From assembly GCA_902793125.1 (NCBI GenBank), contig CADBCC010000031.1, positions 1-45,303 on the forward strand: a stretch of DNA of 45,303 bases. The letters are read 5' to 3'. Below the pieces are notes generated by a model. It was given only the letters and a program-made list of their open reading frames with translations. It was not told where the DNA came from and did not search any database. Of the stretch, positions 23,517 to 32,113 are shown piece by piece. Each line of letters opens with the position of its first letter. Within the stretch, counting starts at the first letter, position 1. This DNA comes from an uncultured Ruminococcus sp. Lineage in GTDB: Bacteria > Bacillota > Clostridia > Oscillospirales > Acutalibacteraceae. Position numbers and translations under genes: made by a program.

Positions 23517-24896
23517 ATGTCAGGGTTTAAGAAACTGATAAATAATCCGTCTAAGTTCAGGATTAGTTATTTAATTGTGCTTTTCTTTTGTAATATAGCT
23601 TTTATTCAGATTCCCGCGTACGTTTGTCTTGTCTTTCTGTTTATCTGGGGCGTTTATTTAGTCTTTAGAAAAATTTTTGTAGATAAGTGTTTTGACAGAT
23701 TAAGGTTCGGGCTTTGGATTGTCGCGTTTATAGCGGTTAATTTCCTGACAATGCTCTTTAACATATCCATGAGCCTTTTTTATAATATTTTTATGATTCT
23801 TCATATAAGTATCTGCTTTTTTATATTCTACGGAATACATACCGAAAAAGGTCTTAACTCAAAAGCCGAGCTGTATAAGGTCTGCAAATTCATTATTTAC
23901 GCTACAACTATATTCGGAGCGCTTGGTTTTATCCTTATGATGTCAGGCGTTCAGTTTGAGTGGTTCTGGATAAAGTTTATTATTTACGAGAACAGATATA
24001 CGGGCGTTTATATAAACCCGAATATTTTAGGTTTTATTTCCGTTGTTTCGATTGTATGCTGCCACCTTGTTTTAAAACCCGATTTTCTTATCAAGGCTAA
24101 GCGTACAAGTATAAGCCGTATATGGATAGCGATATGTTTAAGCGTCGATTTATTCTCGCTTTTGCTTTGCGACTCAAACGCTTCGTTTACGCTTTTTGTC
24201 TGCTATGTAATCTTTACTTTGATATTTATATATTTCTCAAGCTCCGCGCGTATGAGAAAAAGGCAGTTTTTAATTAAATCCGTTGCTGTGCTTATTGCGG
24301 CTGTTTACGTTGTTTTTACGGCGTTTATGGTAAGGTCAATATGCCAGCAGGGTGTTTCGCATCTTGTTAAAGCGAATAAAGTTGATAAAGAAGCTGTAGT
24401 TTCCATTAACGAGAAATCGGGAAGCGAAGCTATTACGTTCACCCACGAAAATAAAAATGTTGACAGCGGAAGACTGAAGCTGATTAAAGAAAGTTTTAAT
24501 TTGTTCAAGCTTTCTCCGGTATTTGGTATAAGTGACGGAAATATCATCGAGTACAGCCAAAAATATCTTAACGGTACTCTTGAGATGAGTTACCATAACA
24601 GCGATATTCATAACGGCTACCTTACGATTCTTGTTTCAACGGGTGTCGTGGGATTTTTGATATTCACGATATGGGGGCTTAAATTCGGAAAGCATATTGC
24701 TTTCAATCTGTTTAAGCGGCAAAACGCCGGTTCACAGGATATTCTGCCGTGCCTTTTTGCTTTTTGCTGCGGTTATCTTATATATTCTCTTTTCGAAAAA
24801 GCGCTTTTGTACGATGTGAGTTTTATGGTAATGTGGCCGTTTGTCGGAGCGCATTATATGCTTAAAAAGCATAGAATTCCGAGACATCTAATTTAG
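23517..24896 (+). CDS. O-antigen ligase/polymerase-like membrane protein
   Basis: This 459-residue protein has about ten to twelve hydrophobic helices and one large extracytoplasmic loop (about residues 275-365, charged, containing SYHNSDIHNGYLTILVSTG). The motif HNxxLxxLxxxG in that loop is the usual mark of the Wzy/WaaL/RfaL polymerase-ligase family, which joins glycans carried on undecaprenyl lipid. The ribosome binding site AAGGAGGTGA is near perfect and 5 bases from the ATG. It follows the sugar transferase in the same transcript. Whether it polymerises or ligates cannot be told. Confidence 0.82.
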   Translation: MSGFKKLINNPSKFRISYLIVLFFCNIAFIQIPAYVCLVFLFIWGVYLVFRKIFVDKCFDRLRFGLWIVAFIAVNFLTMLFNISMSLFYNIFMILHISICFFIFYGIHTEKGLNSKAELYKVCKFIIYATTIFGALGFILMMSGVQFEWFWIKFIIYENRYTGVYINPNILGFISVVSIVCCHLVLKPDFLIKAKRTSISRIWIAICLSVDLFSLLLCDSNASFTLFVCYVIFTLIFIYFSSSARMRKRQFLIKSVAVLIAAVYVVFTAFMVRSICQQGVSHLVKANKVDKEAVVSINEKSGSEAITFTHENKNVDSGRLKLIKESFNLFKLSPVFGISDGNIIEYSQKYLNGTLEMSYHNSDIHNGYLTILVSTGVVGFLIFTIWGLKFGKHIAFNLFKRQNAGSQDILPCLFAFCCGYLIYSLFEKALLYDVSFMVMWPFVGAHYMLKKHRIPRHLI

Positions 24897-24930
24897 CTAA
24901 ACTATTGTAAAATTACGATAATTGTTTTAT

Positions 24931-24965
24931 AATATACCGTAAGGGTTCTTACGGTATATTTTTTT
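24931..24965 (+). terminator. Intrinsic terminator of the glycan module
   Basis: A perfect 13-bp stem (AATATACCGTAAG / CTTACGGTATATT) with a GGTT loop is followed by TTTTT. Confidence 0.92.
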
Positions 24966-25011
24966 ACTTATAACTGAGTATATTTTGTAAATAATATTAT
25001 CGGTGATAATT

Positions 25012-25485
25012 ATGAAGTTTTTTATAAAACGTGATAAATCCGATGGCGAAGGGCTTTTTACAGTTTGTGATGAAAACGGCAGGGAAAAGTATCTTGTAAC
25101 AGGTAAAAAAAATACGCTGTTTATTTCCGATTTAAGCGGAAAGATTCTTGTTAAAATCCACAGGCTTCCTTTACCCGCGTTAAAAGCATTTTCAATCTCA
25201 TCGGGAAATTACAATATTAAATTTTTTATTAATACAAGCTCAAAAACCCCCTCATGTTATTTCTTCGGAAATTCCTGGCTTATAAGAGGGGATACGACTA
25301 CAAATATTTTTGATATTATCGATGCCGATAATTCTTTGGTCGCAAGCCACAGAAACAGTTTCTGTAAAAGCAAGTGCTATGAGCTTGTAATAAACGGAGA
25401 GAATAATATACTGTTTTGTTTAGCGACGGCGGTTTGCGTTGATATAGAAGCTAAGGTTGACAACCCGACGCTGCAAACAGTATAA
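25012..25485 (+). CDS. LURP-one/Tubby C-terminal-like domain protein
   Basis: The protein (157 residues) is rich in beta strands and begins MKFFIKRDKSDGEGLFTVCD, followed by YLVTGKK and a series of strand-turn repeats (SDLSGKILVKIHR, IIDADNSLVASHR). This pattern resembles the small LURP-one-related (Tubby C-terminal-like fold) proteins of Firmicutes, whose role is unknown. The assignment is tentative. The frame begins at GTG 25003, but ATG 25012 has a GGTGA site 5 bases upstream. It stands alone between two terminator/hairpin elements. Confidence 0.55.
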   Translation: MKFFIKRDKSDGEGLFTVCDENGREKYLVTGKKNTLFISDLSGKILVKIHRLPLPALKAFSISSGNYNIKFFINTSSKTPSCYFFGNSWLIRGDTTTNIFDIIDADNSLVASHRNSFCKSKCYELVINGENNILFCLATAVCVDIEAKVDNPTLQTV

Positions 25486-25545
25486 TAAATAGGAAATTTC
25501 GCGCGTTAAGCGCGTCTGTATGAAAATATAAATCCGGAGGTAACT

Positions 25546-26025
25546 ATGGATAAATTACTTGAAATACTAAGCGAGAACAGCAGTTTTACGCCTAAAGAAC
25601 TATCTTTGATGCTCGGCGAGCCTGAGGATTATATCAACGCTCAGATTAAAGAATATGAACAGAGCGGTGTAATTAAAGGATACCAGGCGATTGTTGACTG
25701 GGAAAAAGTTCCCGAAGCGGGCGTTACGGCAATAATAGAGCTAAAGGTTACTCCCCAGAAGGAAACCGGTTTTGACGAAATTGCAAAACGTATTATGGCG
25801 TTTGAGGAAGTTACTTCTATGTATTTAATGGCGGGCGCTTTTGATTTTTCGGTTATGGTAAAAGGTGCTACGATGCAGGAGGTCGCCTCCTTTGTCGCGC
25901 GTAAAATTTCCTGCGTAGACGGAATAAAAGCCACTGCTACTCATTTTATGCTTAAAACCTATAAGTTAGGCGGATTATGCTTTGTTGATGATGAAGAGGC
26001 TGACGGGAGGAGTATGGTCCTGTGA
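25546..26025 (+). CDS. Lrp/AsnC family transcriptional regulator
   Basis: This 159-residue regulator has an N-terminal winged helix-turn-helix (about residues 1-50; LEILSENSSFTPKELSLMLG, then the wing VIKGYQAIVDWEKV) and a C-terminal RAM/ACT-like effector domain (about 62-150; YLMAGAFDFSVMVKGATMQEV). Lrp-family proteins sense amino acids. The stop codon overlaps the GTG start of the aminotransferase, so it probably regulates that gene and perhaps amino acid metabolism more widely. A GGAGG site precedes the ATG. Confidence 0.92.
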   Translation: MDKLLEILSENSSFTPKELSLMLGEPEDYINAQIKEYEQSGVIKGYQAIVDWEKVPEAGVTAIIELKVTPQKETGFDEIAKRIMAFEEVTSMYLMAGAFDFSVMVKGATMQEVASFVARKISCVDGIKATATHFMLKTYKLGGLCFVDDEEADGRSMVL

Positions 26026-27209
26026 TTGATTATCAGAATTTTACTAATGATAAAATTGAACAGGTAAAACCGTCGGGAATAAGAAAGTTTTTTGATATAG
26101 CCATTGAAATGGATAATGTTATCTCGCTGTCAATCGGAGAACCTGATTTTCAGACTCCGTGGCATATCCGTGAGGCGGGAATCAATTCGCTGAAAAAAGG
26201 TAAAACTTGGTATTCGCCCAATAAAGGTTTTATTGAGCTGAGAAAAGAGATTTGTAATTATTATAAAAGGCGTTTTAACCTTTCGTATAATCCCGACAGC
26301 GATGTGCTTGTAACTGTCGGAGGCAGCGAAGCGATTGATCTTGTGTTCCGCGCTATTGTAAACGGAGGCGACGAAGTGCTTATCCCCGAGCCCGCGTTTG
26401 TGTGCTATACTCCGCTTACATATATGGCGGGCGGTAAACCTGTTATAATTGAAACCAAAGCCGAAAATAATTTCAGGCTTACAAGAGAAGCGCTTGAAAA
26501 CGCTATTACAGATAAAACCAAGCTTCTTGTTCTTCCTTACCCGAATAATCCCACGGGCGCTATTATGGAGCGTGAGGATTTAGAGGATATTGCTGATTTA
26601 ATTATTAAAAATGACCTTATGGTTTTATCCGACGAAATTTACGGCGAGCTCACTTACGGCGGAAAGAAACACGTAAGCATCGCTGAACTTGACGGTATGA
26701 AAGAGCGTACCATTGTTGTAAGCGGATTTTCAAAGGCTTTTGCTATGACGGGATGGAGGCTCGGATACGCTCTCGGACCATCTGAAATTATAAAGCAGAT
26801 TACAAAGCTTCATCAGTACGGAATTATGTCTTCTCCGACTACGGCGCAGTACGCCGCTATAGAAGCTTTGAAAAACGGAGATAACGACGTTGCCGAGATG
26901 AAAAGCGATTATGATATAAGACGCCGTCTGATTGTCGGAAAGCTTAATGAAATAGGGTTGACCTGTTTTGAACCTTTGGGCGCTTTTTACACATTCCCCT
27001 GTATTAAATCAACAGGACTTTCGAGCGATGAATTCGCTACACGTCTGGTAAAAGAAAAACGAGTTGCCGTAGTTCCCGGAACCGCTTTCGGAGAATCGGG
27101 AGAAGGTTATGTACGTATTTCATACGCCCAGTCGCTTAAAAATATAAAAAAAGCGCTTAAACGTATCGAAGAGTTTGTAAAGGAACTTAAAAATGAAAAT
27201 AAAGGTTAA
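26022..27209 (+). CDS. Class I/II pyridoxal-phosphate aminotransferase
   Basis: This 395-residue fold-type I aminotransferase has the sequence SIGEPDF near the N-terminus, the PLP phosphate and ring contacts PYPNNPTGA and SDEIYGEL, the Schiff-base lysine K238 in VSGFSKAFAMTG, and the carboxylate-binding arginine in EGYVRISYA. Aspartate/aromatic-type enzymes look like this, but the substrate is not fixed by sequence. It starts at GTG 26022 inside the Lrp stop codon. The coupling to an Lrp regulator suggests amino acid control. A link to the aryl-pyruvate operon at 13116-17211 is possible but unproven. Confidence 0.92.
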   Translation: MIDYQNFTNDKIEQVKPSGIRKFFDIAIEMDNVISLSIGEPDFQTPWHIREAGINSLKKGKTWYSPNKGFIELRKEICNYYKRRFNLSYNPDSDVLVTVGGSEAIDLVFRAIVNGGDEVLIPEPAFVCYTPLTYMAGGKPVIIETKAENNFRLTREALENAITDKTKLLVLPYPNNPTGAIMEREDLEDIADLIIKNDLMVLSDEIYGELTYGGKKHVSIAELDGMKERTIVVSGFSKAFAMTGWRLGYALGPSEIIKQITKLHQYGIMSSPTTAQYAAIEALKNGDNDVAEMKSDYDIRRRLIVGKLNEIGLTCFEPLGAFYTFPCIKSTGLSSDEFATRLVKEKRVAVVPGTAFGESGEGYVRISYAQSLKNIKKALKRIEEFVKELKNENKG

Positions 27210-28065
27210 AGCTCCCGCTAAAATCAATCTTTCACTCGATGTGCTCAGGCGCAGACCTGACGGTTATCATGATGTAAGTATGGTTATGCAGAGCGTAAGT
27301 CTGTATGACTATATCACCGTGGAAACCTTAGAGTCCGATAATATTGAAATTGTTTGCGATTATCCGGGTGTACCGCTTGACGAAAGCAACATAGTTTATA
27401 AATGCGCTAAAGCATTTTTTAACTATACAAAAATGTCCGATAAGGGTATCAGGATTTCTATTGATAAGAATATTCCCGCTCAGGCGGGACTTGCCGGCGG
27501 AAGCGCTGACGGCGCAGCGGTAATAATCGCTTTAAATAAGCTTTTTTCTACATATCTTAAAGAAGACGAGCTATGCGAAATAGGCTCAAAAATCGGAGCT
27601 GATATTCCGTTTTGTATTGTCGGCGGAACGAAGCTCGCAAGCGGAACCGGCACGGATCTGAAGAAAATGATATGTATGCCGAAATGTAATATAGTAATCT
27701 GTAAACCCGATTTCAGCGTAAGCACTGCGGAGGCGTATTCAAGAATAGATAGTTCGGGAATAAGCCATCCCGAGTTTACGGCTGAAATGGTACGAGCTAT
27801 TTACGCGCGGGATATTTATATGGTAACGTCCTCAATGCTTAACGATTTCGAGTTAGCTCTCAATCTGGACGCTATTAACGCCGTTAAAAAGATAATGTTG
27901 AAAAATAAAGCTCTCGGCGCTTGTATGAGCGGTTCGGGTTCCGCTGTGTTCTCTGTGTTTAATAATCTTAAAAAAGCGGAGAAATGTATGGCGGAGCTAA
28001 AAAAAGAATACAAAGACGTATTTTTGTGCGAGCCTTTAAAAACAGGATGCGAAGTAATTGATTAA
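27193..28065 (+). CDS. ispE: 4-diphosphocytidyl-2-C-methyl-D-erythritol kinase
   Basis: IspE phosphorylates CDP-methylerythritol in the non-mevalonate isoprenoid pathway. The 290-residue GHMP kinase has all family motifs: the start VKAPAKINLSLDVLRRRPDGYHD, the ATP loop PAQAGLAGGSADGAA, GADIPFCIVGG and the C-terminal GACMSGSGSAVF. The ATG lies 17 bases inside the end of the aminotransferase gene, with an AAGGA site upstream. The gene ends at a terminator that overlaps the start of spoIIR. Confidence 0.97.
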   Translation: MKIKVKAPAKINLSLDVLRRRPDGYHDVSMVMQSVSLYDYITVETLESDNIEIVCDYPGVPLDESNIVYKCAKAFFNYTKMSDKGIRISIDKNIPAQAGLAGGSADGAAVIIALNKLFSTYLKEDELCEIGSKIGADIPFCIVGGTKLASGTGTDLKKMICMPKCNIVICKPDFSVSTAEAYSRIDSSGISHPEFTAEMVRAIYARDIYMVTSSMLNDFELALNLDAINAVKKIMLKNKALGACMSGSGSAVFSVFNNLKKAEKCMAELKKEYKDVFLCEPLKTGCEVID

Positions 28066-28075
28066 AAATTTTAAA

Positions 28076-28119
28076 ACCTGCCTATAATTCTGTTAGCAGA
28101 ATTAAGGCAGGTATTTTTT
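28076..28119 (+). terminator. Terminator whose 3' arm is the spoIIR ribosome binding site
   Basis: ACCTGCCT (28076-28083) pairs with AGGCAGGT (28105-28112) and is extended by TAATTCTG/CAGAATTA with a TTAG loop and one bulged A. ATTTTTT follows. The T-run ends directly at the ATG of spoIIR (28120), and AAGGCAGGT in the 3' arm is the only ribosome binding site. Confidence 0.85.
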
Positions 28120-28713
28120 ATGAAAAATATTATTAAATCAGTTTGCATATCAACGGTAATATGTATTATTTTTTCGCTTATTCCTTTTAACGCTCAGTGT
28201 AAGAATATAAGCAATGATGTTTTCAGGCTCCATATTTTAGCTAATTCAGACTCCGAAAAAGACCAGGCTTTAAAGCTGAAAGTAAGAAACAGAGTGCTGA
28301 AATATACCGAAAATATTTATAAAAAAGCGAAAAATAAAGAGCAGGCGGAAGCATTGACAATAAAAAATCTTCAGTCTATTGCCGATATCGCGAAAAGCGA
28401 GGTTGAAAAAAACGGATACAATTATTCGGTTAAAGCTGAAGTAAGCCATATGTATTTTACTACGCGTTATTATGATAAGGTGACAATGCCTTCCGGCTTT
28501 TACAACGCATTGCGAATTACAATTGGCAAAGGGGAAGGGCATAACTGGTGGTGCGTGATGTATCCGTCTTTATGTATAGGCTCGTCAACGAATTATAATT
28601 CCTTAAAAGAAAATACTGACTCTCAGGAATATAATATTATGACTGAGGAAAAGTTCGAATATAAATTTAAAACGCTCGAATATTTCGAAAAAATTTGTTC
28701 TTTTTTCTCTTAG
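28120..28713 (+). CDS. spoIIR: Stage II sporulation protein R (SpoIIR)
   Basis: SpoIIR is the forespore-secreted signal that triggers SpoIIGA to cleave pro-sigma-E in the mother cell. The 197-residue protein has an N-terminal signal sequence (about residues 5-26) and the family motifs FRLHILANSDSEKDQALKLKVR, NGYNYSVKAEVSHMYFTTRYYD, PSGFYNALRITIGKGEGHNWW and CVMYPSLC. The C-terminus is shorter than in some homologues. It is normally under sigma-F; I could not find a convincing sigma-F promoter. The ATG follows the terminator T-run directly and the stem supplies the SD. Confidence 0.95.
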   Translation: MKNIIKSVCISTVICIIFSLIPFNAQCKNISNDVFRLHILANSDSEKDQALKLKVRNRVLKYTENIYKKAKNKEQAEALTIKNLQSIADIAKSEVEKNGYNYSVKAEVSHMYFTTRYYDKVTMPSGFYNALRITIGKGEGHNWWCVMYPSLCIGSSTNYNSLKENTDSQEYNIMTEEKFEYKFKTLEYFEKICSFFS

Positions 28714-28737
28714 TACCATTTTTTGGACATTAATTAT

Positions 28738-28750
28738 GTTACAATGTAAC
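28738..28750 (+). promoter_or_regulatory. Short palindrome upstream of addB
   Basis: GTTACAATGTAAC is a perfect 5-3-5 inverted repeat, 25 bases before the addB ATG. It could be a repressor operator, but it does not match the Gram-positive LexA box (GAAC-N4-GTTC). The region has only weak promoter elements. Confidence 0.3.
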
Positions 28751-28774
28751 TATATTATTTAAGGAAGTGCTACA

Positions 28775-31700
28775 ATGCTTCAGTTTATATTAGGAAAAAG
28801 CGGCAGCGGAAAAACAACAAAAGCCGTAGATATTATTTCACAAAAACGCCGGGCGGGTGAAAAGAAGCTTTTGATGCTTGTGCCTGACCAGAGTTCATTT
28901 GAAACAGAAACGACTTTTCTTAATGTTCTCGGACCCAAAATGTCGAAAGAAGTTCTCGTTTTCGGTTTTTCAAGACTGGCTGATTATGTTTTTAAGAACA
29001 CGGGAAATATTCCCGAAAACGTTATTGATGACGGCGTTCGTAAGATAATTATGAGTAAAGCGCTTGAGGAAGTTTCCGACAGCCTTAATATGTTTAACTC
29101 GTCAAAAACACATAAATCCTCTCTTGAGCTTATGATACATTCCTTAAAAGAATGTAAAAAGGATAATATAAGCTATGATATGCTTGATAATTTATCCGAA
29201 AGAATAGATAACGAAACTCTGAAAAATAAGCTTAAAGAAACTTCGCTCGTTCTTAACGCGTATGATGCTTTGCTTGAAAAGACGTATGTTGACCCTTTGG
29301 AAAATCTTAACAGGCTTAAAGATATTTTGGAAGACAAAAGAGTTTTTGAAGGTTATACAATAGCGGTTGACTCTTTCTCGGGTTTTACATATCAGCAGCT
29401 TGAAATTATAAGGGCTCTTATGAACCAATGCAAAGATTTCTATATTACGGTAAATATCGATATGGAATGTAAAAACGATGAAATATTCGCAACAACCAAC
29501 CGTACCCGGAAACTTATAAAACGCCTTGCTAAAGACAATAATATTGAGATTAACTCAGATATCATTCTTGATGAATATGTACGTTCCGAAAATAAAGATA
29601 TTTCTTTTTTAGAAAAAAACATACTCAGAATTAATGATAACGAATACAAAGATAAAAGTGAAAATATAGAAACATACTGCGCCTTCGATATTTACGACGA
29701 GGTTAATTTTGTTGCGAGAAAAATCAAATGGCTTGTTGTAGATAAAGGCTGTAAATATAATGATATTGCAGTTATCGTAAGAGATATATCGAAGTATAAC
29801 GGTATTTTAGATACTGTTCTTGAAAAATATGATATTCCGTATTTTATGGATATCCAAAAAGATATTTTTACAAAGCCTATTGTACGTTTTGTATCCGGAA
29901 TTCTTGAAACAATAACAAGCAATTTCGACAGGGATGTTTTACTTTCAACTTTGAAAACAGGTTTATTCTCTTTGAGTGAAACCGAAATATCCGATTTTGA
30001 AAATTATATCTATGTCTGGAATATTGACCGTTCTGATTTTAAAAAAGAATTTACTAATAATCCCTCGGGTTTTGAAACCCTAAATGATAATGATATAAAA
30101 AAGCTCGAAAAAATTGAAAGAACAAGACAGTATATTATTACTCCGCTTGTTGAGTTTTCCGAGAGGTGTAAGGATTCAGACGGTACGGATATTGTAAAAC
30201 AGCTTTATAATATCTTTAATGTGTTCGAAATCGAAAACGCTGTTAATAATCTTTATGATAAATTTGAAAAAGAAGGCATGGTTTTTGAAGCTAACGAGGA
30301 AGTAAGAGTATATAATCTTATTATAGAGGCTTTAGAAAAACTTTACGCCGTTTTAGGAGATAGTAAGGTATCTCTGAAAAAATTTAAAGAATATTTTGAT
30401 TACAAGCTTTCCGATATAAATTTTTCCGATATCCCGAGATATATTGACGAGATAAGCGTTGCGACAGCAGACAGAGTGCGTCTCAGCGGCGCAAAAGCCG
30501 TGTTCCTAATCGGCGCGGTTGACGGCCTTTTTCCGTCTGTTCCTAAGACAGTCGGCGTTTTCTCCGAAAGCGAAAGAAGAATACTTATTGAAAATAATAT
30601 TCCTCTTACCGACAGCCTTGAACAGCTCAGCGCCCATGAAAAGTACCTTGCTTACTGCGCGCTTACTTCAACTTCCGAAAAACTATTTGTAACTACATAT
30701 TTATCCGACTTTTCGGGAGAAACTTTTGAGCCGTCCGTTATTTACAATGATATTGTTAAACTGTTCCCGTACAGAGTTCACAGTATTTATTCCGATTACA
30801 ATGAAGCGGACGAGCTTTATTGTAAATCCCAGGCGTTCGAATATCTTTCCAAAAACTATTATTATAATAAGAATTATTCAAACTCGCTTAAATCTTATTT
30901 TAAAAATGACGAAGAGTATAGCGAAAAGCTGTCGAAGCTTGATAATGTCCTTGAAAATAAGCCGTTTAAGATAAATGATAACGAAGTCGCTCAAAAGCTT
31001 TTTAAAAAGGATATGAGTGTCTCCGCTTCGCAGATTGAAAAGTATTATCTCTGTCCGTTTCAGTATTTCTGCAATTACGGGCTGAAAGCAAAAGAACGCA
31101 GAGAAGCCTCAATTGACAGTTTGCAGTTCGGAAACATTGTTCATTACTTTCTCGAGAAATTTCTAAAAAAGAATAATAAATCTGTTTTAAATAAATTATC
31201 AGATGATGATATCAGAGAATCAATAAATTCAATTTTAATTGAATACGCCGATGAAACTTTCGGCGGGCTTGAAGATAAAACCGATACCTTTTCGGCGATA
31301 TTTGAACGTTTAAAAATAAATATATTCACTCTTGTAAAAGAACTGATACGCCAGCTTTCGTATTCTGATTTTGTTCCCGCTGATTTTGAACTTAAAATCG
31401 GAGAAGGCGGAGATATCCCGGCGTATAAACTGAAAATAGATGATGAGCACAGCGTTAATGTAAGAGGGTTTGTAGACCGTGTTGATATTTATGATAAGAA
31501 TGAAGACGAAAGTTATATAAGAATTGTTGACTACAAAACAGGCAATAAGGAGTTTAAGCTTCATGAGATTCTTTATGGAATAAATATGCAAATGCTCTTG
31601 TATCTTAGGTGCGTTACCGAAAACGGAAAGGATTATTACGGAAAAAATCTAATCCCTTCGGGAGTTCTGTATATGCCTTCAGCCGCTAAGGATATTGACG

Positions 31701-32113
31701 GAGATAAGTACACTACCCATGAAAAAGTTTTATCTCAGCTTGATTCTAATTTCCGTATGAACGGTCTTGTGCTTAACGATTCCGATGTTTTAAATCATAT
31801 GGATAAATCGGGAAAGTTTATTAAACTTTCAAAAAAACTTGAAGACGGTAAGTATTCCGATACTGTAGCTGACTTTGAACAGTTTAATATAATTTTTAAA
31901 CATTTAGATGATACGGTAAAAAGTATGGGAAAAGAACTTCTTAAAGGCAATATCAAAGCCCTGCCTTTAAAAGGCGTTGCGGACGGATGCGCTTACTGCC
32001 CGTACGACAGCGTATGTCTGCATACTTACGAAGATGACTATAAATTCAGACAAAAATCTTCCGCTAAAGATGTTTACAAAAAATTAAACGAAGGAGATGA
32101 CACAGATGCCTGA
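28775..32113 (+). CDS. addB: ATP-dependent helicase/nuclease subunit B (AddB)
   Basis: AddB pairs with AddA to resect DNA double-strand breaks for recombination. The 1112-residue protein has a Walker A loop at residues 7-15 (GKSGSGKTT), a helicase-like body, and a C-terminal RecB-type nuclease domain with FGNIVHYFLEKF and the catalytic VDYKTG. The [4Fe-4S] cysteines of the family are present: one in YYLCPFQYFC near residue 760 and three in CAYCPYDSVC near residues 1071-1080. An AAGGAAG site precedes the ATG. The stop overlaps the region of the addA start. Confidence 0.95.
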   Translation: MLQFILGKSGSGKTTKAVDIISQKRRAGEKKLLMLVPDQSSFETETTFLNVLGPKMSKEVLVFGFSRLADYVFKNTGNIPENVIDDGVRKIIMSKALEEVSDSLNMFNSSKTHKSSLELMIHSLKECKKDNISYDMLDNLSERIDNETLKNKLKETSLVLNAYDALLEKTYVDPLENLNRLKDILEDKRVFEGYTIAVDSFSGFTYQQLEIIRALMNQCKDFYITVNIDMECKNDEIFATTNRTRKLIKRLAKDNNIEINSDIILDEYVRSENKDISFLEKNILRINDNEYKDKSENIETYCAFDIYDEVNFVARKIKWLVVDKGCKYNDIAVIVRDISKYNGILDTVLEKYDIPYFMDIQKDIFTKPIVRFVSGILETITSNFDRDVLLSTLKTGLFSLSETEISDFENYIYVWNIDRSDFKKEFTNNPSGFETLNDNDIKKLEKIERTRQYIITPLVEFSERCKDSDGTDIVKQLYNIFNVFEIENAVNNLYDKFEKEGMVFEANEEVRVYNLIIEALEKLYAVLGDSKVSLKKFKEYFDYKLSDINFSDIPRYIDEISVATADRVRLSGAKAVFLIGAVDGLFPSVPKTVGVFSESERRILIENNIPLTDSLEQLSAHEKYLAYCALTSTSEKLFVTTYLSDFSGETFEPSVIYNDIVKLFPYRVHSIYSDYNEADELYCKSQAFEYLSKNYYYNKNYSNSLKSYFKNDEEYSEKLSKLDNVLENKPFKINDNEVAQKLFKKDMSVSASQIEKYYLCPFQYFCNYGLKAKERREASIDSLQFGNIVHYFLEKFLKKNNKSVLNKLSDDDIRESINSILIEYADETFGGLEDKTDTFSAIFERLKINIFTLVKELIRQLSYSDFVPADFELKIGEGGDIPAYKLKIDDEHSVNVRGFVDRVDIYDKNEDESYIRIVDYKTGNKEFKLHEILYGINMQMLLYLRCVTENGKDYYGKNLIPSGVLYMPSAAKDIDGDKYTTHEKVLSQLDSNFRMNGLVLNDSDVLNHMDKSGKFIKLSKKLEDGKYSDTVADFEQFNIIFKHLDDTVKSMGKELLKGNIKALPLKGVADGCAYCPYDSVCLHTYEDDYKFRQKSSAKDVYKKLNEGDDTDA

